From positions 3,534,001-3,598,000 of the forward strand of contig OZ245874.1 of NCBI GenBank assembly GCA_965229335.1: a DNA stretch of 64,000 nucleotides. The letters run 5' to 3'. Shown piece after piece: positions 1-7,495 of the stretch. Numbering within the stretch: position 1 is the stretch's first letter; each line of letters begins with the position of its first letter. The translations under genes were made by a program, and so were the position numbers. The notes beneath the pieces are model-generated. The model saw only the letters and a list, made by a program, of their open reading frames with translations, searched no databases and had not been told where the DNA came from. The stretch is from JAFKFH01 sp017307375 (GTDB lineage: Bacteria; Pseudomonadota; Alphaproteobacteria; Ferrovibrionales; Ferrovibrionaceae).

Positions 1-156
1 GTTGCCCAGGCCGCGCCGCCGGCTTTGCCCGAGCCGAGCTATCCGGTCGTCGAGACGATGCCTGTCGATACGACGTCCGTCGTTGCGCCCAAGCCCGATC
101 CGGCCGCCGCGCCGGCATCCGAACCGCCCGTCAACAAGCCCTTGGGCCAAGCCTAG
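1..156 (+). CDS. tatB: TatB C-terminal end (partial)
   Basis: An open frame runs from the first base to a TAG at 154-156 and encodes 51 residues of a Pro/Ala-rich tail (for example the segment PDPAAAPASEPP). The tail lies 13 bp before tatC. TatB proteins have one N-terminal membrane helix, an amphipathic helix and a low-complexity hydrophilic tail, so this is the expected tail just upstream of tatC. The membrane helix lies outside the window. The call rests on gene order and composition, not on a conserved motif. Confidence 0.7.
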   Translation, partial: VAQAAPPALPEPSYPVVETMPVDTTSVVAPKPDPAAAPASEPPVNKPLGQA

Positions 157-169
157 AGTATAGCTGTCG

Positions 170-1015
170 ATGACCCAACCGACCCCGGAGGACGAGGCCG
201 AGATCGAGCAATCGAAAATGCCGCTGCTGGATCATCTGATCGAGCTGCGCACGCGATTGATGTGGTCCGTCGGCGCGATCCTGATCTGCTTCGTCTTCTG
301 CTTCTACTTCTCGTCCTATCTGTACAAGGTGCTGATGCACCCGCTGATCCTGGCCTATGGCTCGACCGAGGGGCGGCGGATGATCTTCACCGCGCCGCAG
401 GAAGCCTTCTTCACCTATATGAAGGTGGCTTTCTGGTCGGCGGTTTTCATTTCCTTCCCGGTGATCGCGACGCAGCTCTACCGGTTCGTCGCACCGGGCC
501 TCTACCGGCACGAGCGGCATGCCTTCCTGCCGTTCCTCGTCGCCACGCCGATCCTGTTCTTTCTGGGCGGGGCGCTGGTCTATTTCCTGATCATGCCGAT
601 GGCGCTGCGATTCTTCATCGGTTTCGAGGTGCCGCGCGGCGACGACGGCCTGCCGATCGTGCTGGAGGCCAAGGTCAACGAGTACCTGTCGCTCGTGATG
701 ACCCTGATCTTCGCCTTCGGGCTGGCCTTCCAGCTGCCGGTGCTGCTGACGCTGCTGGCCAAGGTCGGCCTCGTCACCTCGAAGGGCCTGCGCGAGAAGC
801 GCCGCTACGCCATCCTCGGCGTGACCATCTTCTCGGCGGTCGTCACGCCGCCCGACGCGATCTCGATGCTCGGGCTCGCCATTCCGATGGCCTTGCTCTA
901 CGAGATTTCGATCTGGACGGCCAGGCTGGTCGAGAAGAAGCGGCTGGAGGAACAGAAGAAGCGCGACGCGGAAGTCGAGGCCGCGATCGCCCGCGCCGAT
1001 GCCGATAACGGCTGA
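170..1015 (+). CDS. tatC: Sec-independent protein translocase subunit TatC
   Basis: This is a 281-aa polytopic inner-membrane protein. It is the core of the twin-arginine translocase and recognises folded precursors with RR signal peptides together with TatB. The family signature MPLLDHLIELR lies at residues 17-27. It is followed by several hydrophobic segments, and a short charged C-terminal tail is rich in Lys, Glu and Ala. The length matches the family. The ATG lies 13 bp after the TatB stop, and serS follows after 18 bp, so tatBC and the downstream housekeeping genes are probably co-transcribed. Confidence 0.96.
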   Translation: MTQPTPEDEAEIEQSKMPLLDHLIELRTRLMWSVGAILICFVFCFYFSSYLYKVLMHPLILAYGSTEGRRMIFTAPQEAFFTYMKVAFWSAVFISFPVIATQLYRFVAPGLYRHERHAFLPFLVATPILFFLGGALVYFLIMPMALRFFIGFEVPRGDDGLPIVLEAKVNEYLSLVMTLIFAFGLAFQLPVLLTLLAKVGLVTSKGLREKRRYAILGVTIFSAVVTPPDAISMLGLAIPMALLYEISIWTARLVEKKRLEEQKKRDAEVEAAIARADADNG

Positions 1016-1033
1016 CATCAAGAGATTACCGAC

Positions 1034-2314
1034 ATGCACGACATAAAGCTCATTCGCGACGATCCCGCCGGTTTCGATGCTGCCTGCGCCCGGCGGGGCC
1101 TGTCGCCGTCGTCGGCGACCATCCTCGATCTCGATGCCCGCCGGCGCCAGGTCCAGACCCGGCTGCAGGAAATGCTGGCGCGCCGCAACGCCGCCTCGAA
1201 GGAAGTCGGTGCCGCGAAGGGCCGCAAGGACGAGGAAGCGGCGGCGCGGCTGATGGCCGAGGTCGCCGGGTTGAAGGACGATATCGCGGCCGGCGAGAAC
1301 GACGATCGCCGCTTGGGCGAGGAAATCGACACACTGCTGGCGGCGATCCCGAACCTGCCGCTCGAAGACGTTCCGGAAGGGGCCGACGAGAAGGACAATG
1401 TCGAATTGCGGCGTCACGGCGCGCCGCGCAATTTCGACTTCACCCCGCGCGAGCATTTCGATCTCGGCGAAGGGCTCGGCATGATGGATTTTGCCGCGGC
1501 CTCGAAGCTGTCCGGGGCGCGCTTCGTGGTGCTCAAGGGGGCGTTGGCCCGGCTCGAGCGGGCGCTGGGCCAGTTCATGCTGGACCTGCACACCGGCGAG
1601 CATGGCTACGAGGAAGTCAATCCGCCCGGGCTGGTGCGCGACGATGCGATGTTCGGCACCGGGCAGTTGCCCAAATTCGCCGACGACCAGTTCCGTACCG
1701 AGGACGGCTTCTGGCTGATTCCGACGGCCGAAGTGCCGCTGACCAACCTGGCCCGCGAGGCGATCTGGGACGACGAGGCACTGCCGCTGCGCTTTACCGC
1801 GCTGACCTCGTGCTACCGCAAGGAAGCCGGCGCCGCCGGGCGCGACACCCGCGGCATGATCCGCCAGCACCAGTTCCCGAAGGTCGAGATGGTGTCGGTG
1901 ACGACGCCGGAACAGTCGGCGGCCGAGCATGAGCGGATGACGCGCGCCGCCGAGACCGTGCTCGAACGGCTTGGCCTGCCCTACCGTACCATCGTGCTCT
2001 GCACCGGCGACATGGGTTTCGGCGCACGCAAGACCTACGATATCGAGGTCTGGTTGCCCGGCCAGAGCGCCTATCGCGAAATCTCGTCCTGCTCGGTCTG
2101 CGGCGATTTCCAGGCCCGCCGGATGAAGGCGCGCTGCCGCCCGAAGGGCGAGAAGTCGACCCGCTTCGTCCACACCCTCAACGGTTCCGGGGTCGCGGTC
2201 GGCCGGGCGCTGATCGCGGTGATGGAGAATTACCAGGAGGCGGACGGCTCGATCCGCATTCCCGAGGTGCTGCGCCCGTATATGGGCGGGCTCGAGAAAA
2301 TCGCGAAGGCCTGA
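1034..2314 (+). CDS. serS: Serine--tRNA ligase
   Basis: This 426-aa class II aminoacyl-tRNA synthetase charges tRNA-Ser in the cytoplasm. Residues about 1-110 form the charged long-helical arm that contacts the tRNA variable loop (RRRQVQTRLQEMLARRN region). Class II motif 2 is visible as SCYRKEAGAAGRDTRGMIRQH. Motif 3 is GSGVAVGRALIAVMENYQ near the C-terminus. The length is typical. The gene sits between tatC and surE, an order common in Alphaproteobacteria, and surE begins 4 bp after the stop. Confidence 0.97.
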   Translation: MHDIKLIRDDPAGFDAACARRGLSPSSATILDLDARRRQVQTRLQEMLARRNAASKEVGAAKGRKDEEAAARLMAEVAGLKDDIAAGENDDRRLGEEIDTLLAAIPNLPLEDVPEGADEKDNVELRRHGAPRNFDFTPREHFDLGEGLGMMDFAAASKLSGARFVVLKGALARLERALGQFMLDLHTGEHGYEEVNPPGLVRDDAMFGTGQLPKFADDQFRTEDGFWLIPTAEVPLTNLAREAIWDDEALPLRFTALTSCYRKEAGAAGRDTRGMIRQHQFPKVEMVSVTTPEQSAAEHERMTRAAETVLERLGLPYRTIVLCTGDMGFGARKTYDIEVWLPGQSAYREISSCSVCGDFQARRMKARCRPKGEKSTRFVHTLNGSGVAVGRALIAVMENYQEADGSIRIPEVLRPYMGGLEKIAKA

Positions 2315-2318
2315 CCGC

Positions 2319-3074
2319 ATGCGCATTCTGATCACCAACGACGACGGCATCCACGCCCCGGGGCTCAAGGTGCTCGAGAGCATCGCCAAGGCGCTGAGCA
2401 AGGATGTCTGGATCGTCGCCCCCGAGACCGAGCAGTCCGGGGCGTCGCATTCGCTGACGCTGAGCCGGCCGCTGCGGGTTCGCAAGATCTCCAAGAAGAA
2501 GTTCGCCGTCGACGGGACGCCCACCGACTGCACGCTGATGGCGCTGACCGAGATCATCAAGGGCACGCGCCCCGATCTGGTGCTGTCGGGCGTCAACCGC
2601 GGCGCCAACCTGGCCGAGGACGTGACCTATTCGGGCACGGTCGCCGCGGCCATGGAGGCCACGCTGTTGGGCGTGCCGGCGATCGCGATGTCGCAGGTGC
2701 TGTCGTTCGGCCATCCGGTCAAGTGGGCCACCGCCGAGAACCACGCCCCGCCGCTGATCCGCAAGCTGGTCAAGGCCGGCTGGCCCAAGAACGTGCTGCT
2801 GAACATCAACTTCCCCGACGTGATGCACGATGCGGTGCAGGGTGTGAAGGTGACGACGCAGGGCCAGCGCGACCTGTCGGACATGGTGATGGACAAGCGG
2901 GTCGATGCGCGCGGCTTCCCCTACTACTGGATCGGGTTCCGCCGCGAGATCGGCGAGCCCGAGCCGGGGACCGACATTGCCGCGATCGCCAAGGGCTATG
3001 TCTCGCTGACCGCCTTGCAGTTGAACCTGACCGACGAACCGACGATGGCGGCGCTGAAGAAGGCGATCCGGTGA
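2319..3074 (+). CDS. surE: 5'/3'-nucleotidase SurE
   Basis: This 251-aa metal-dependent nucleoside monophosphatase of the SurE family is linked to stationary-phase survival. The N-terminal metal-binding motif ITNDDGIHAPG is intact with both Asp residues. The later family motifs EQSGASHSLTL and SGVNRGANLAEDVTYSGTV, with the conserved Ser and Asn, are also present. It begins 4 bp after serS and ends 1 bp before the GTG start of pcm. The coupling to pcm is the usual surE-pcm stress and repair pair. Confidence 0.96.
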   Translation: MRILITNDDGIHAPGLKVLESIAKALSKDVWIVAPETEQSGASHSLTLSRPLRVRKISKKKFAVDGTPTDCTLMALTEIIKGTRPDLVLSGVNRGANLAEDVTYSGTVAAAMEATLLGVPAIAMSQVLSFGHPVKWATAENHAPPLIRKLVKAGWPKNVLLNINFPDVMHDAVQGVKVTTQGQRDLSDMVMDKRVDARGFPYYWIGFRREIGEPEPGTDIAAIAKGYVSLTALQLNLTDEPTMAALKKAIR

Positions 3075-3075
3075 C

Positions 3076-3741
3076 GTGACCGGCCAGGCATCCTCCGCCC
3101 CGTCGCCGGAAGACAAGGCGGCGCTGATCCTCGAGCTGATGCAGCAGGGGATCCGCGACGACCGCGTGCTGGCGGCGGTCGAGCGGGTGCCGCGCGAATT
3201 GTTCGTGCCCGAGACTTTCCGGCCTCAGGCCTGGGCCAATACCGCCTTGCCGATCGCCGCGGGCCAGACGATCAGCCAGCCCTTCGTCGTCGCCTTCATG
3301 ACCATGGCTCTGCAGATCGGGCCGCGCCAGAAGGTGCTGGAGATCGGCACCGGCTCGGGCTATCAGGCCGCGGTGCTGGCATTGCTCGCCCGCCGGGTCT
3401 GCACCGTCGAGCGGCACCGGAATCTTCGTATCGAGGCCGAGGGCAAGTTCCAGTCCCTCGGACTGACCAATATCGTCACCCGGCTGGGCGACGGCATGAA
3501 GGGCTGGCCGGAACTGGCGCCCTTCGAGCGGATCATGGTGACCGCCGCCGCCGAGACCATGCCCGAGACGCTGATCGCGCAGTTGTCGCCCGACGGCGGC
3601 GTCATGGTGCTGCCGCTCGGCGCACAGCATTACGATCAGGATCTCGTTCGCGTCACCCGCAACGGCGACAGCTACACGACCGAATCGCTGCTGCCCGTCC
3701 GTTTCGTGCCGTTGCTGCCCGGACTGGGCCTCCCCGCCTGA
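3076..3741 (+). CDS. pcm: Protein-L-isoaspartate O-methyltransferase
   Basis: This 221-aa SAM-dependent methyltransferase repairs isoaspartyl residues in aged proteins. The SAM-binding motif VLEIGTGSGYQAAVLA is clear. The conserved N-terminal part (RVPRELFVPETF, followed by the AGQTISQPF motif) matches the family. The start used is a GTG at 3076, 1 bp after the surE stop. An internal ATG near 3139 would remove part of the conserved N-terminus. It is the last gene of the tat-serS-surE-pcm run; the next gene begins 90 bp later with its own RBS. Confidence 0.95.
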   Translation: MTGQASSAPSPEDKAALILELMQQGIRDDRVLAAVERVPRELFVPETFRPQAWANTALPIAAGQTISQPFVVAFMTMALQIGPRQKVLEIGTGSGYQAAVLALLARRVCTVERHRNLRIEAEGKFQSLGLTNIVTRLGDGMKGWPELAPFERIMVTAAAETMPETLIAQLSPDGGVMVLPLGAQHYDQDLVRVTRNGDSYTTESLLPVRFVPLLPGLGLPA

Positions 3742-3831
3742 CCTATTGGACACTGGCCAGGCGCGGCCGGCCCCCTGTAGAAGCTTGATGACGGCGATTG
3801 TAAGCCGAACATCGAACGGGGGGAAAATCCG

Positions 3832-5400
3832 ATGACGTCATGGCGCACCCGCATTGCCGGCCCGGCCCTGGCCGCCGCGCTCAGCATCACCGTCGGCGAA
3901 CCGGCGCTGGCCCAGCGCGGTAATCCGCAGATGGCCTTCGCCGGCCAGTCGATCGACGAGATGGTCGCCGACTTCATGGACGAGCACGCGATTCCCGGCC
4001 TGGCCCTGGCCATCGTCCAGGCACCCTATATCCCGCGCGTCACCGGCTATGGCCTGGCCGATGTCGGCAAGAAGCTGCTGGTATCCTCGAACACCCTGTT
4101 CGATCTCGGCCAGATGATCGAGGCCTATACCGGCGTCGCCATCATGCAACTGGTCGAGCAGGGCAGGCTGGGCCTCGACGATCCGGCATCGCGCCACCTG
4201 CCTGACCTGCCGGGCGCCTGGTCCGCCATCACCGTCCGGCATCTGCTGATGCACGCCTCCGGCCTGCGCGACTATCGCGAGACGGCGGGGGCCGACGCCG
4301 CGCCGGCCGCGGCGATCGCCGGCATTGCCGGTCTGGCCCCGGCCTTCGCGCCGGGAACCGACGTCGCGGCCAGCGCCACCGACTATCTGCTGCTCGGCCT
4401 GATCGTCGAGGCGGCGAGCGGGCAGAGCTATCGCGACTTCGTCCAGCGCAACCAGATCGAGCGGCTGGGGCTCAGGCACACGGTGTTCGCCCAGGATCTG
4501 GGGCAGGTGAAGCGCGAGGCGGTCGAGACCTCCGGCGGCCAGCATGCCGGCTTCCTGGCCGATCCCGCGCTGGTCAACCCGACCGAGCCGGCCACCGGCT
4601 ATGCCGGCGAGGGCGGTCGCGATCCCGTGCCGGTCCGCGTGCCGCCGGCGGCGTTCCTGCCGGGCGGGCTGCTTGCCTCGGCCCAGGATGTCAGCCTGTG
4701 GGACATCGGCCTGGCCGGTGCGATCCTGGTCAGGGAGCCGGCAAATCGCGCCCTGCTCTACGGCGGGGCCAGGCTCGCCGACGGTCGGGCCGTTCCGGTA
4801 ATGGGCGGCTGGCGCTTTCCCGGTCACAAGGGCCTGATGTACGTCGTCGGATCGACGGCCGGTCAGTCGGCCTTCCTCAGCCGTTTCACCGATCCCGACG
4901 AACTGGTCTGCGTCACCTTGCTGGTCAATCGCGAAGGCATCGATCTCAGCCAGCTGGCACGCCGCATCGCCGGGGCCTACGACACCCGCCTCGGTCCGCC
5001 GCAGGGCGCGCCCGGCATGCGCGCGCGGCAAAGCCCGTTCGGCGTCGCCGAGACCATCGGTCGGCTCGAAGCCGTGCTGCAGCAGGGCGGCGTCGGCATC
5101 ATGGCCCGCATCGACCATGCCGCCGGCGCGCGGCGCGCCGGGATCGATCTGCCGGCCACCGAGCAGCTGATCTTCGGCAACCCCGCCGCCGGCACGCAGC
5201 TGATGCTGAGCCGGCGCAGCGTCGCGCTCGACCTGCCGCTGCGGGCGCTGGCCTGGGAAGAGAACGGCGCCGTCTGGCTCGGCTATACCGATCCGGTCGA
5301 GATCGCCCATCGCAACGGCATCGCCGATCGCGATCCGCAGGCGCTGACGATGCGTCATCGCCTGGATGCGGCGACGCTGAAGGCCGTGACGCCTTACTGA
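3832..5400 (+). CDS. Catalytically degenerate serine beta-lactamase-like protein with DUF302 domain
   Basis: This 522-aa exported protein has a signal peptide at residues 1-27 ending ALA. Residues about 40-385 follow the class C beta-lactamase/Pbp4-like fold, for example IPGLALAIVQ, VAIMQLVEQGRLGLDDP, LLMHASGLRDY and YLLLGLIVEAASGQSY. All three active-site motifs are altered. The SxxK position reads QMIE (94-97). The YxN position reads ASA (180-182). The K/H-T-G position reads STAG (341-344). Residues about 403-500 match DUF302 (RIDHAAGARRAGI, EQLIFGNPAAGTQLM). The family is clear but hydrolase activity is unlikely; a binding or scaffold role in the periplasm is inference. An RBS-like GGGGGGAAAA precedes the ATG. 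Confidence 0.85.
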   Translation: MTSWRTRIAGPALAAALSITVGEPALAQRGNPQMAFAGQSIDEMVADFMDEHAIPGLALAIVQAPYIPRVTGYGLADVGKKLLVSSNTLFDLGQMIEAYTGVAIMQLVEQGRLGLDDPASRHLPDLPGAWSAITVRHLLMHASGLRDYRETAGADAAPAAAIAGIAGLAPAFAPGTDVAASATDYLLLGLIVEAASGQSYRDFVQRNQIERLGLRHTVFAQDLGQVKREAVETSGGQHAGFLADPALVNPTEPATGYAGEGGRDPVPVRVPPAAFLPGGLLASAQDVSLWDIGLAGAILVREPANRALLYGGARLADGRAVPVMGGWRFPGHKGLMYVVGSTAGQSAFLSRFTDPDELVCVTLLVNREGIDLSQLARRIAGAYDTRLGPPQGAPGMRARQSPFGVAETIGRLEAVLQQGGVGIMARIDHAAGARRAGIDLPATEQLIFGNPAAGTQLMLSRRSVALDLPLRALAWEENGAVWLGYTDPVEIAHRNGIADRDPQALTMRHRLDAATLKAVTPY

Positions 5401-5407
5401 CCGGCGG

Positions 5408-5430
5408 GAGGGCAGGTGTGCCCTCTCGTT
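5408..5430 (+). terminator. Hairpin after the beta-lactamase-like gene
   Basis: The inverted repeat GAGGGCA (5408-5414) / TGCCCTC (5419-5425) has a 4-nt loop and is followed by a short pyrimidine stretch. It lies 8 bp after the stop codon. It is a plausible intrinsic terminator with a poor T tract. Confidence 0.45.
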
Positions 5431-5436
5431 TCCGTG

Positions 5437-5479
5437 ATATAAATTGTGAGCAATTTAATTTGACGCAATTTTAAATGAC
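5437..5479 (+). promoter_or_regulatory. AT-rich operator/promoter of the GST-ohrR-ohr operon
   Basis: In otherwise GC-rich DNA there is a palindrome AAATTG-TGAG-CAATTT at 5441-5456. Two adjacent 15-bp direct repeats starting GCAATTT follow at 5450-5464 and 5465-5479 (12 of 15 identical). A TATAAA-like -10 overlaps the palindrome. OhrR proteins bind AT-rich AATT-type dyads, so this is the best candidate operator for the OhrR encoded in the same operon. Confidence 0.6.
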
Positions 5480-5525
5480 GGGTAGTGTCTGGCTCGTGAC
5501 CGACGCCGGCCCGAAGGAGGCGATG

Positions 5526-6410
5526 ATGACGACCCTGGTGCTGCATCACTATGACGCCTCGCCGTATTCCGAGAAGGTGCGGGCGATCCTGGGCTTCAAG
5601 CGGCTCGACTGGGCGTCGGTCGAGATGCCGGCAATCATGCCCAAGCCCGACCTGACCGTGCTGACCGGCGGCTATCGCCGGGCGCCGGTCCTCCAGATCG
5701 GTGCCGACATCTATTGCGACAGTGCGCTGATCGCCGAGATCCTGGAGGAGGTGGCGCCGACGCCGCCGCTGTTCGCCGCCGACGCTGCCGCCGGCCGGCT
5801 GGTGGCGCATTGGGCCGATGTCTTCCTGTTCTGGAAGGTGGCCCCGTATTTCGTCGGCAGCAATATCGACCGCATCCCCGATATCTTCCTCGCCGACCGC
5901 GCGGCGATGTGGGGCACCAAGCCGAACCGCGAGCGGGCGGCGGCGCAGGTGCCGCAGATGCTGAGCCAGATCGGCGTCGGCTTCGCCCGGCTCGAGGAGA
6001 TGCTGGCAGGCGGCGATTTCCTGGTCGGCGCCCGGCCGTCCTATGCCGACTTCGCCGTCTATCACTGCGTCTGGTTTGCCGCCCGTTCGGGCCTCGATCT
6101 GGCGCCCTGGCCGCGCCTTCAAGCCTGGACCGCCCGGATCGCCGCCTTCGGCCAAGGGCAGCGCCGCGCGATCGCAGCGGCCGATGCCCATGCGATGGCG
6201 CGGACCGCGACGCCGCGACCGGTTGCGCCGGAAGGTGCGGGGCTCGGCGACGAGGTCGCGGTCACGGCCGAGAGCTTCGGGCTGGAGGCGGTGACCGGTC
6301 GGCTGGTCGCGTTGGGGCCGGAGCGGATCACGCTGGCGCGCGAAGCCGATGGCATCGGGCTGGTCCATGTCCATTTCCCGCGGCTCGGCTATGTGCTGCG
6401 GCGGGGGTGA
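5526..6410 (+). CDS. Glutathione S-transferase family protein
   Basis: This 294-aa cytoplasmic protein has an N-terminal thioredoxin-like GST domain beginning LVLHHYDASPYSEKVRAILGFK. The SPYSEKVR motif is typical of the family. A helical C-terminal domain follows (LVGARPSYADFAVYH). About 70 residues after the GST core are not typical and may form a small extra domain. AAGGAGG at 5514-5520 fits ATG 5526 better than the upstream ATG 5475, which lies inside the operator repeats. The stop is next to the start of ohrR, so it is probably co-transcribed with ohrR-ohr and may detoxify lipid peroxide products. Confidence 0.85.
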   Translation: MTTLVLHHYDASPYSEKVRAILGFKRLDWASVEMPAIMPKPDLTVLTGGYRRAPVLQIGADIYCDSALIAEILEEVAPTPPLFAADAAAGRLVAHWADVFLFWKVAPYFVGSNIDRIPDIFLADRAAMWGTKPNRERAAAQVPQMLSQIGVGFARLEEMLAGGDFLVGARPSYADFAVYHCVWFAARSGLDLAPWPRLQAWTARIAAFGQGQRRAIAAADAHAMARTATPRPVAPEGAGLGDEVAVTAESFGLEAVTGRLVALGPERITLAREADGIGLVHVHFPRLGYVLRRG

Positions 6411-6413
6411 GTG

Positions 6414-6863
6414 ATGGCCGACGACGACATGCTGCGGCTGGAGGCACAGCTCTGCTTTCCGCTCTACGCGGCCGCCAATGCCACGATCCGGGCCTACCGG
6501 CCGATCCTGGCACCGCTCGGCCTGACCTACCCGCAGTACCTCGTCATGCTGGTGCTGTGGGAGGGGGACGGCCGCTCGGTCTCGGAGATCGGGTCCAGCC
6601 TGCATCTCGATTCCGGCACGCTGACGCCGTTGCTGAAGCGGCTGGAAGCGGCGGGGCTGGTACGTCGCCGCCGCCAGGTCGCGGATGAGCGGGTCGTGCT
6701 GGTCGACCTGACCGCCGCGGGGCAGGCGCTGCGCGAGAAGGCGCTGGCCGTGCCCAAGGCGATGGCCGGCCGGCTGTGCCTGGACCACGAACAAGTCAAC
6801 CGGTTGCGCGACGATCTCCGGCGTCTCGTCGCCAATCTCGACACCGACGCCCCGCAAGATTGA
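6414..6863 (+). CDS. ohrR: OhrR-type MarR family peroxide-sensing repressor
   Basis: This protein is about 149 aa. OhrR dimers release operator DNA when a reactive cysteine is oxidised by organic hydroperoxides. The N-terminal LEAQLCFPLYAAANATIRAY carries the conserved sensing Cys in the LCFPLY context. The winged-helix motifs are LTYPQYLVMLVLWE and DSGTLTPLLKRLEAAGLV, followed by the wing arginines. The start may be GTG 6411 or ATG 6414. Ohr follows after 15 bp. The likely target is the AT-rich dyad at 5437-5479. Confidence 0.92.
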   Translation: MADDDMLRLEAQLCFPLYAAANATIRAYRPILAPLGLTYPQYLVMLVLWEGDGRSVSEIGSSLHLDSGTLTPLLKRLEAAGLVRRRRQVADERVVLVDLTAAGQALREKALAVPKAMAGRLCLDHEQVNRLRDDLRRLVANLDTDAPQD

Positions 6864-6878
6864 TCGAGGAGACATACC

Positions 6879-7301
6879 ATGAGCGTTCTGTACCGTATCC
6901 AGGCGACCGCCGTCGGCGGCCGTGAAGGCAACGTCAAGTCGTCGGACGGCTTCCTGAACCTGAACCTCGGCATGCCCAAGGAACTGGGCGGGCCGGGCAA
7001 GCCGGCCGCCAACCCGGAAATGCTGTTTGCCGCGGGCTATGCCGCCTGCTTCGAGAGTGCGATGCGCTTCGTGGCGCGCGAGAAGAAGATCGCGATCACC
7101 TCGGCGTCCGTCACCGCGGATGTCGGCATCGGCCCGCGCAATGACGGCGGCTTCGCCCTCGACATCGCGCTGACCGCCGAGGTCGGCGGGCTGGACCAGG
7201 CCGCGGCCGAGCAGCTGGTCGCCGCGGCCCATCACGTCTGCCCGTACAGCCATGCGACCAAGGGCAGCCTGAACGTGCGGCTGACGACCAAGGTGGTCTG
7301 A
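6879..7301 (+). CDS. ohr: Organic hydroperoxide resistance protein Ohr
   Basis: This 140-aa thiol peroxidase of the Ohr/OsmC family reduces organic hydroperoxides. Both catalytic cysteines are present, one in AACFESAM and one in HHVCPYSHAT. The N-terminus (LYRIQATAVGGREG) and the NPEMLFAAGYAACF segment are typical. It lies 15 bp after ohrR with a GAGGAG RBS. The full-length enzyme, its sensor and a GST in one transcription unit make the peroxide-defence role secure. Confidence 0.96.
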   Translation: MSVLYRIQATAVGGREGNVKSSDGFLNLNLGMPKELGGPGKPAANPEMLFAAGYAACFESAMRFVAREKKIAITSASVTADVGIGPRNDGGFALDIALTAEVGGLDQAAAEQLVAAAHHVCPYSHATKGSLNVRLTTKVV

Positions 7302-7314
7302 CGCCGATTTGATC

Positions 7315-7351
7315 GACGCCGCGCGGCCGGCCCGGCCCGCCGCGCGGCGTC
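7315..7351 (+). terminator. GC-rich hairpin after ohr
   Basis: A perfect 12-bp inverted repeat, GACGCCGCGCGG (7315-7326) / CCGCGCGGCGTC (7340-7351), with a 13-nt loop starts 14 bp after the ohr stop. There is no strong T tract, so it may be a weak or factor-assisted terminator. Confidence 0.6.
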
Positions 7352-7439
7352 ATCGCTTACACAAGGCTTGCAGCCAACCGGCTACATGGATCATAAAGCG
7401 CTTGGGGCGCTACTTGATTTCGTGGATAGTGCGCCTGAC

Positions 7440-7465
7440 GCGCCTTACCATAATTCGGAAGGCGC
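7440..7465 (+). promoter_or_regulatory. Inverted repeat upstream of the RND efflux operon
   Basis: GCGCCTT (7440-7446) and AAGGCGC (7459-7465) are separated by 12 bp and lie about 30 bp before the efflux adaptor start. The spacing suits a dimeric repressor. The rest of 7352-7495 has no gene that I can see. Confidence 0.35.
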
Positions 7466-7495
7466 ATAGTTCGGGTGGACGTTTGGGGGGCTTCG

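Noticed and set aside
131..2608. 825-codon minus-strand frame opposite tatC, serS and surE
   Set aside because: It is antisense to three clear genes; long antisense frames are expected in high-GC DNA. The same applies to minus frames at 3838-5358, 8482-10662, 11472-13457, 13510-16920 and 19777-22620.
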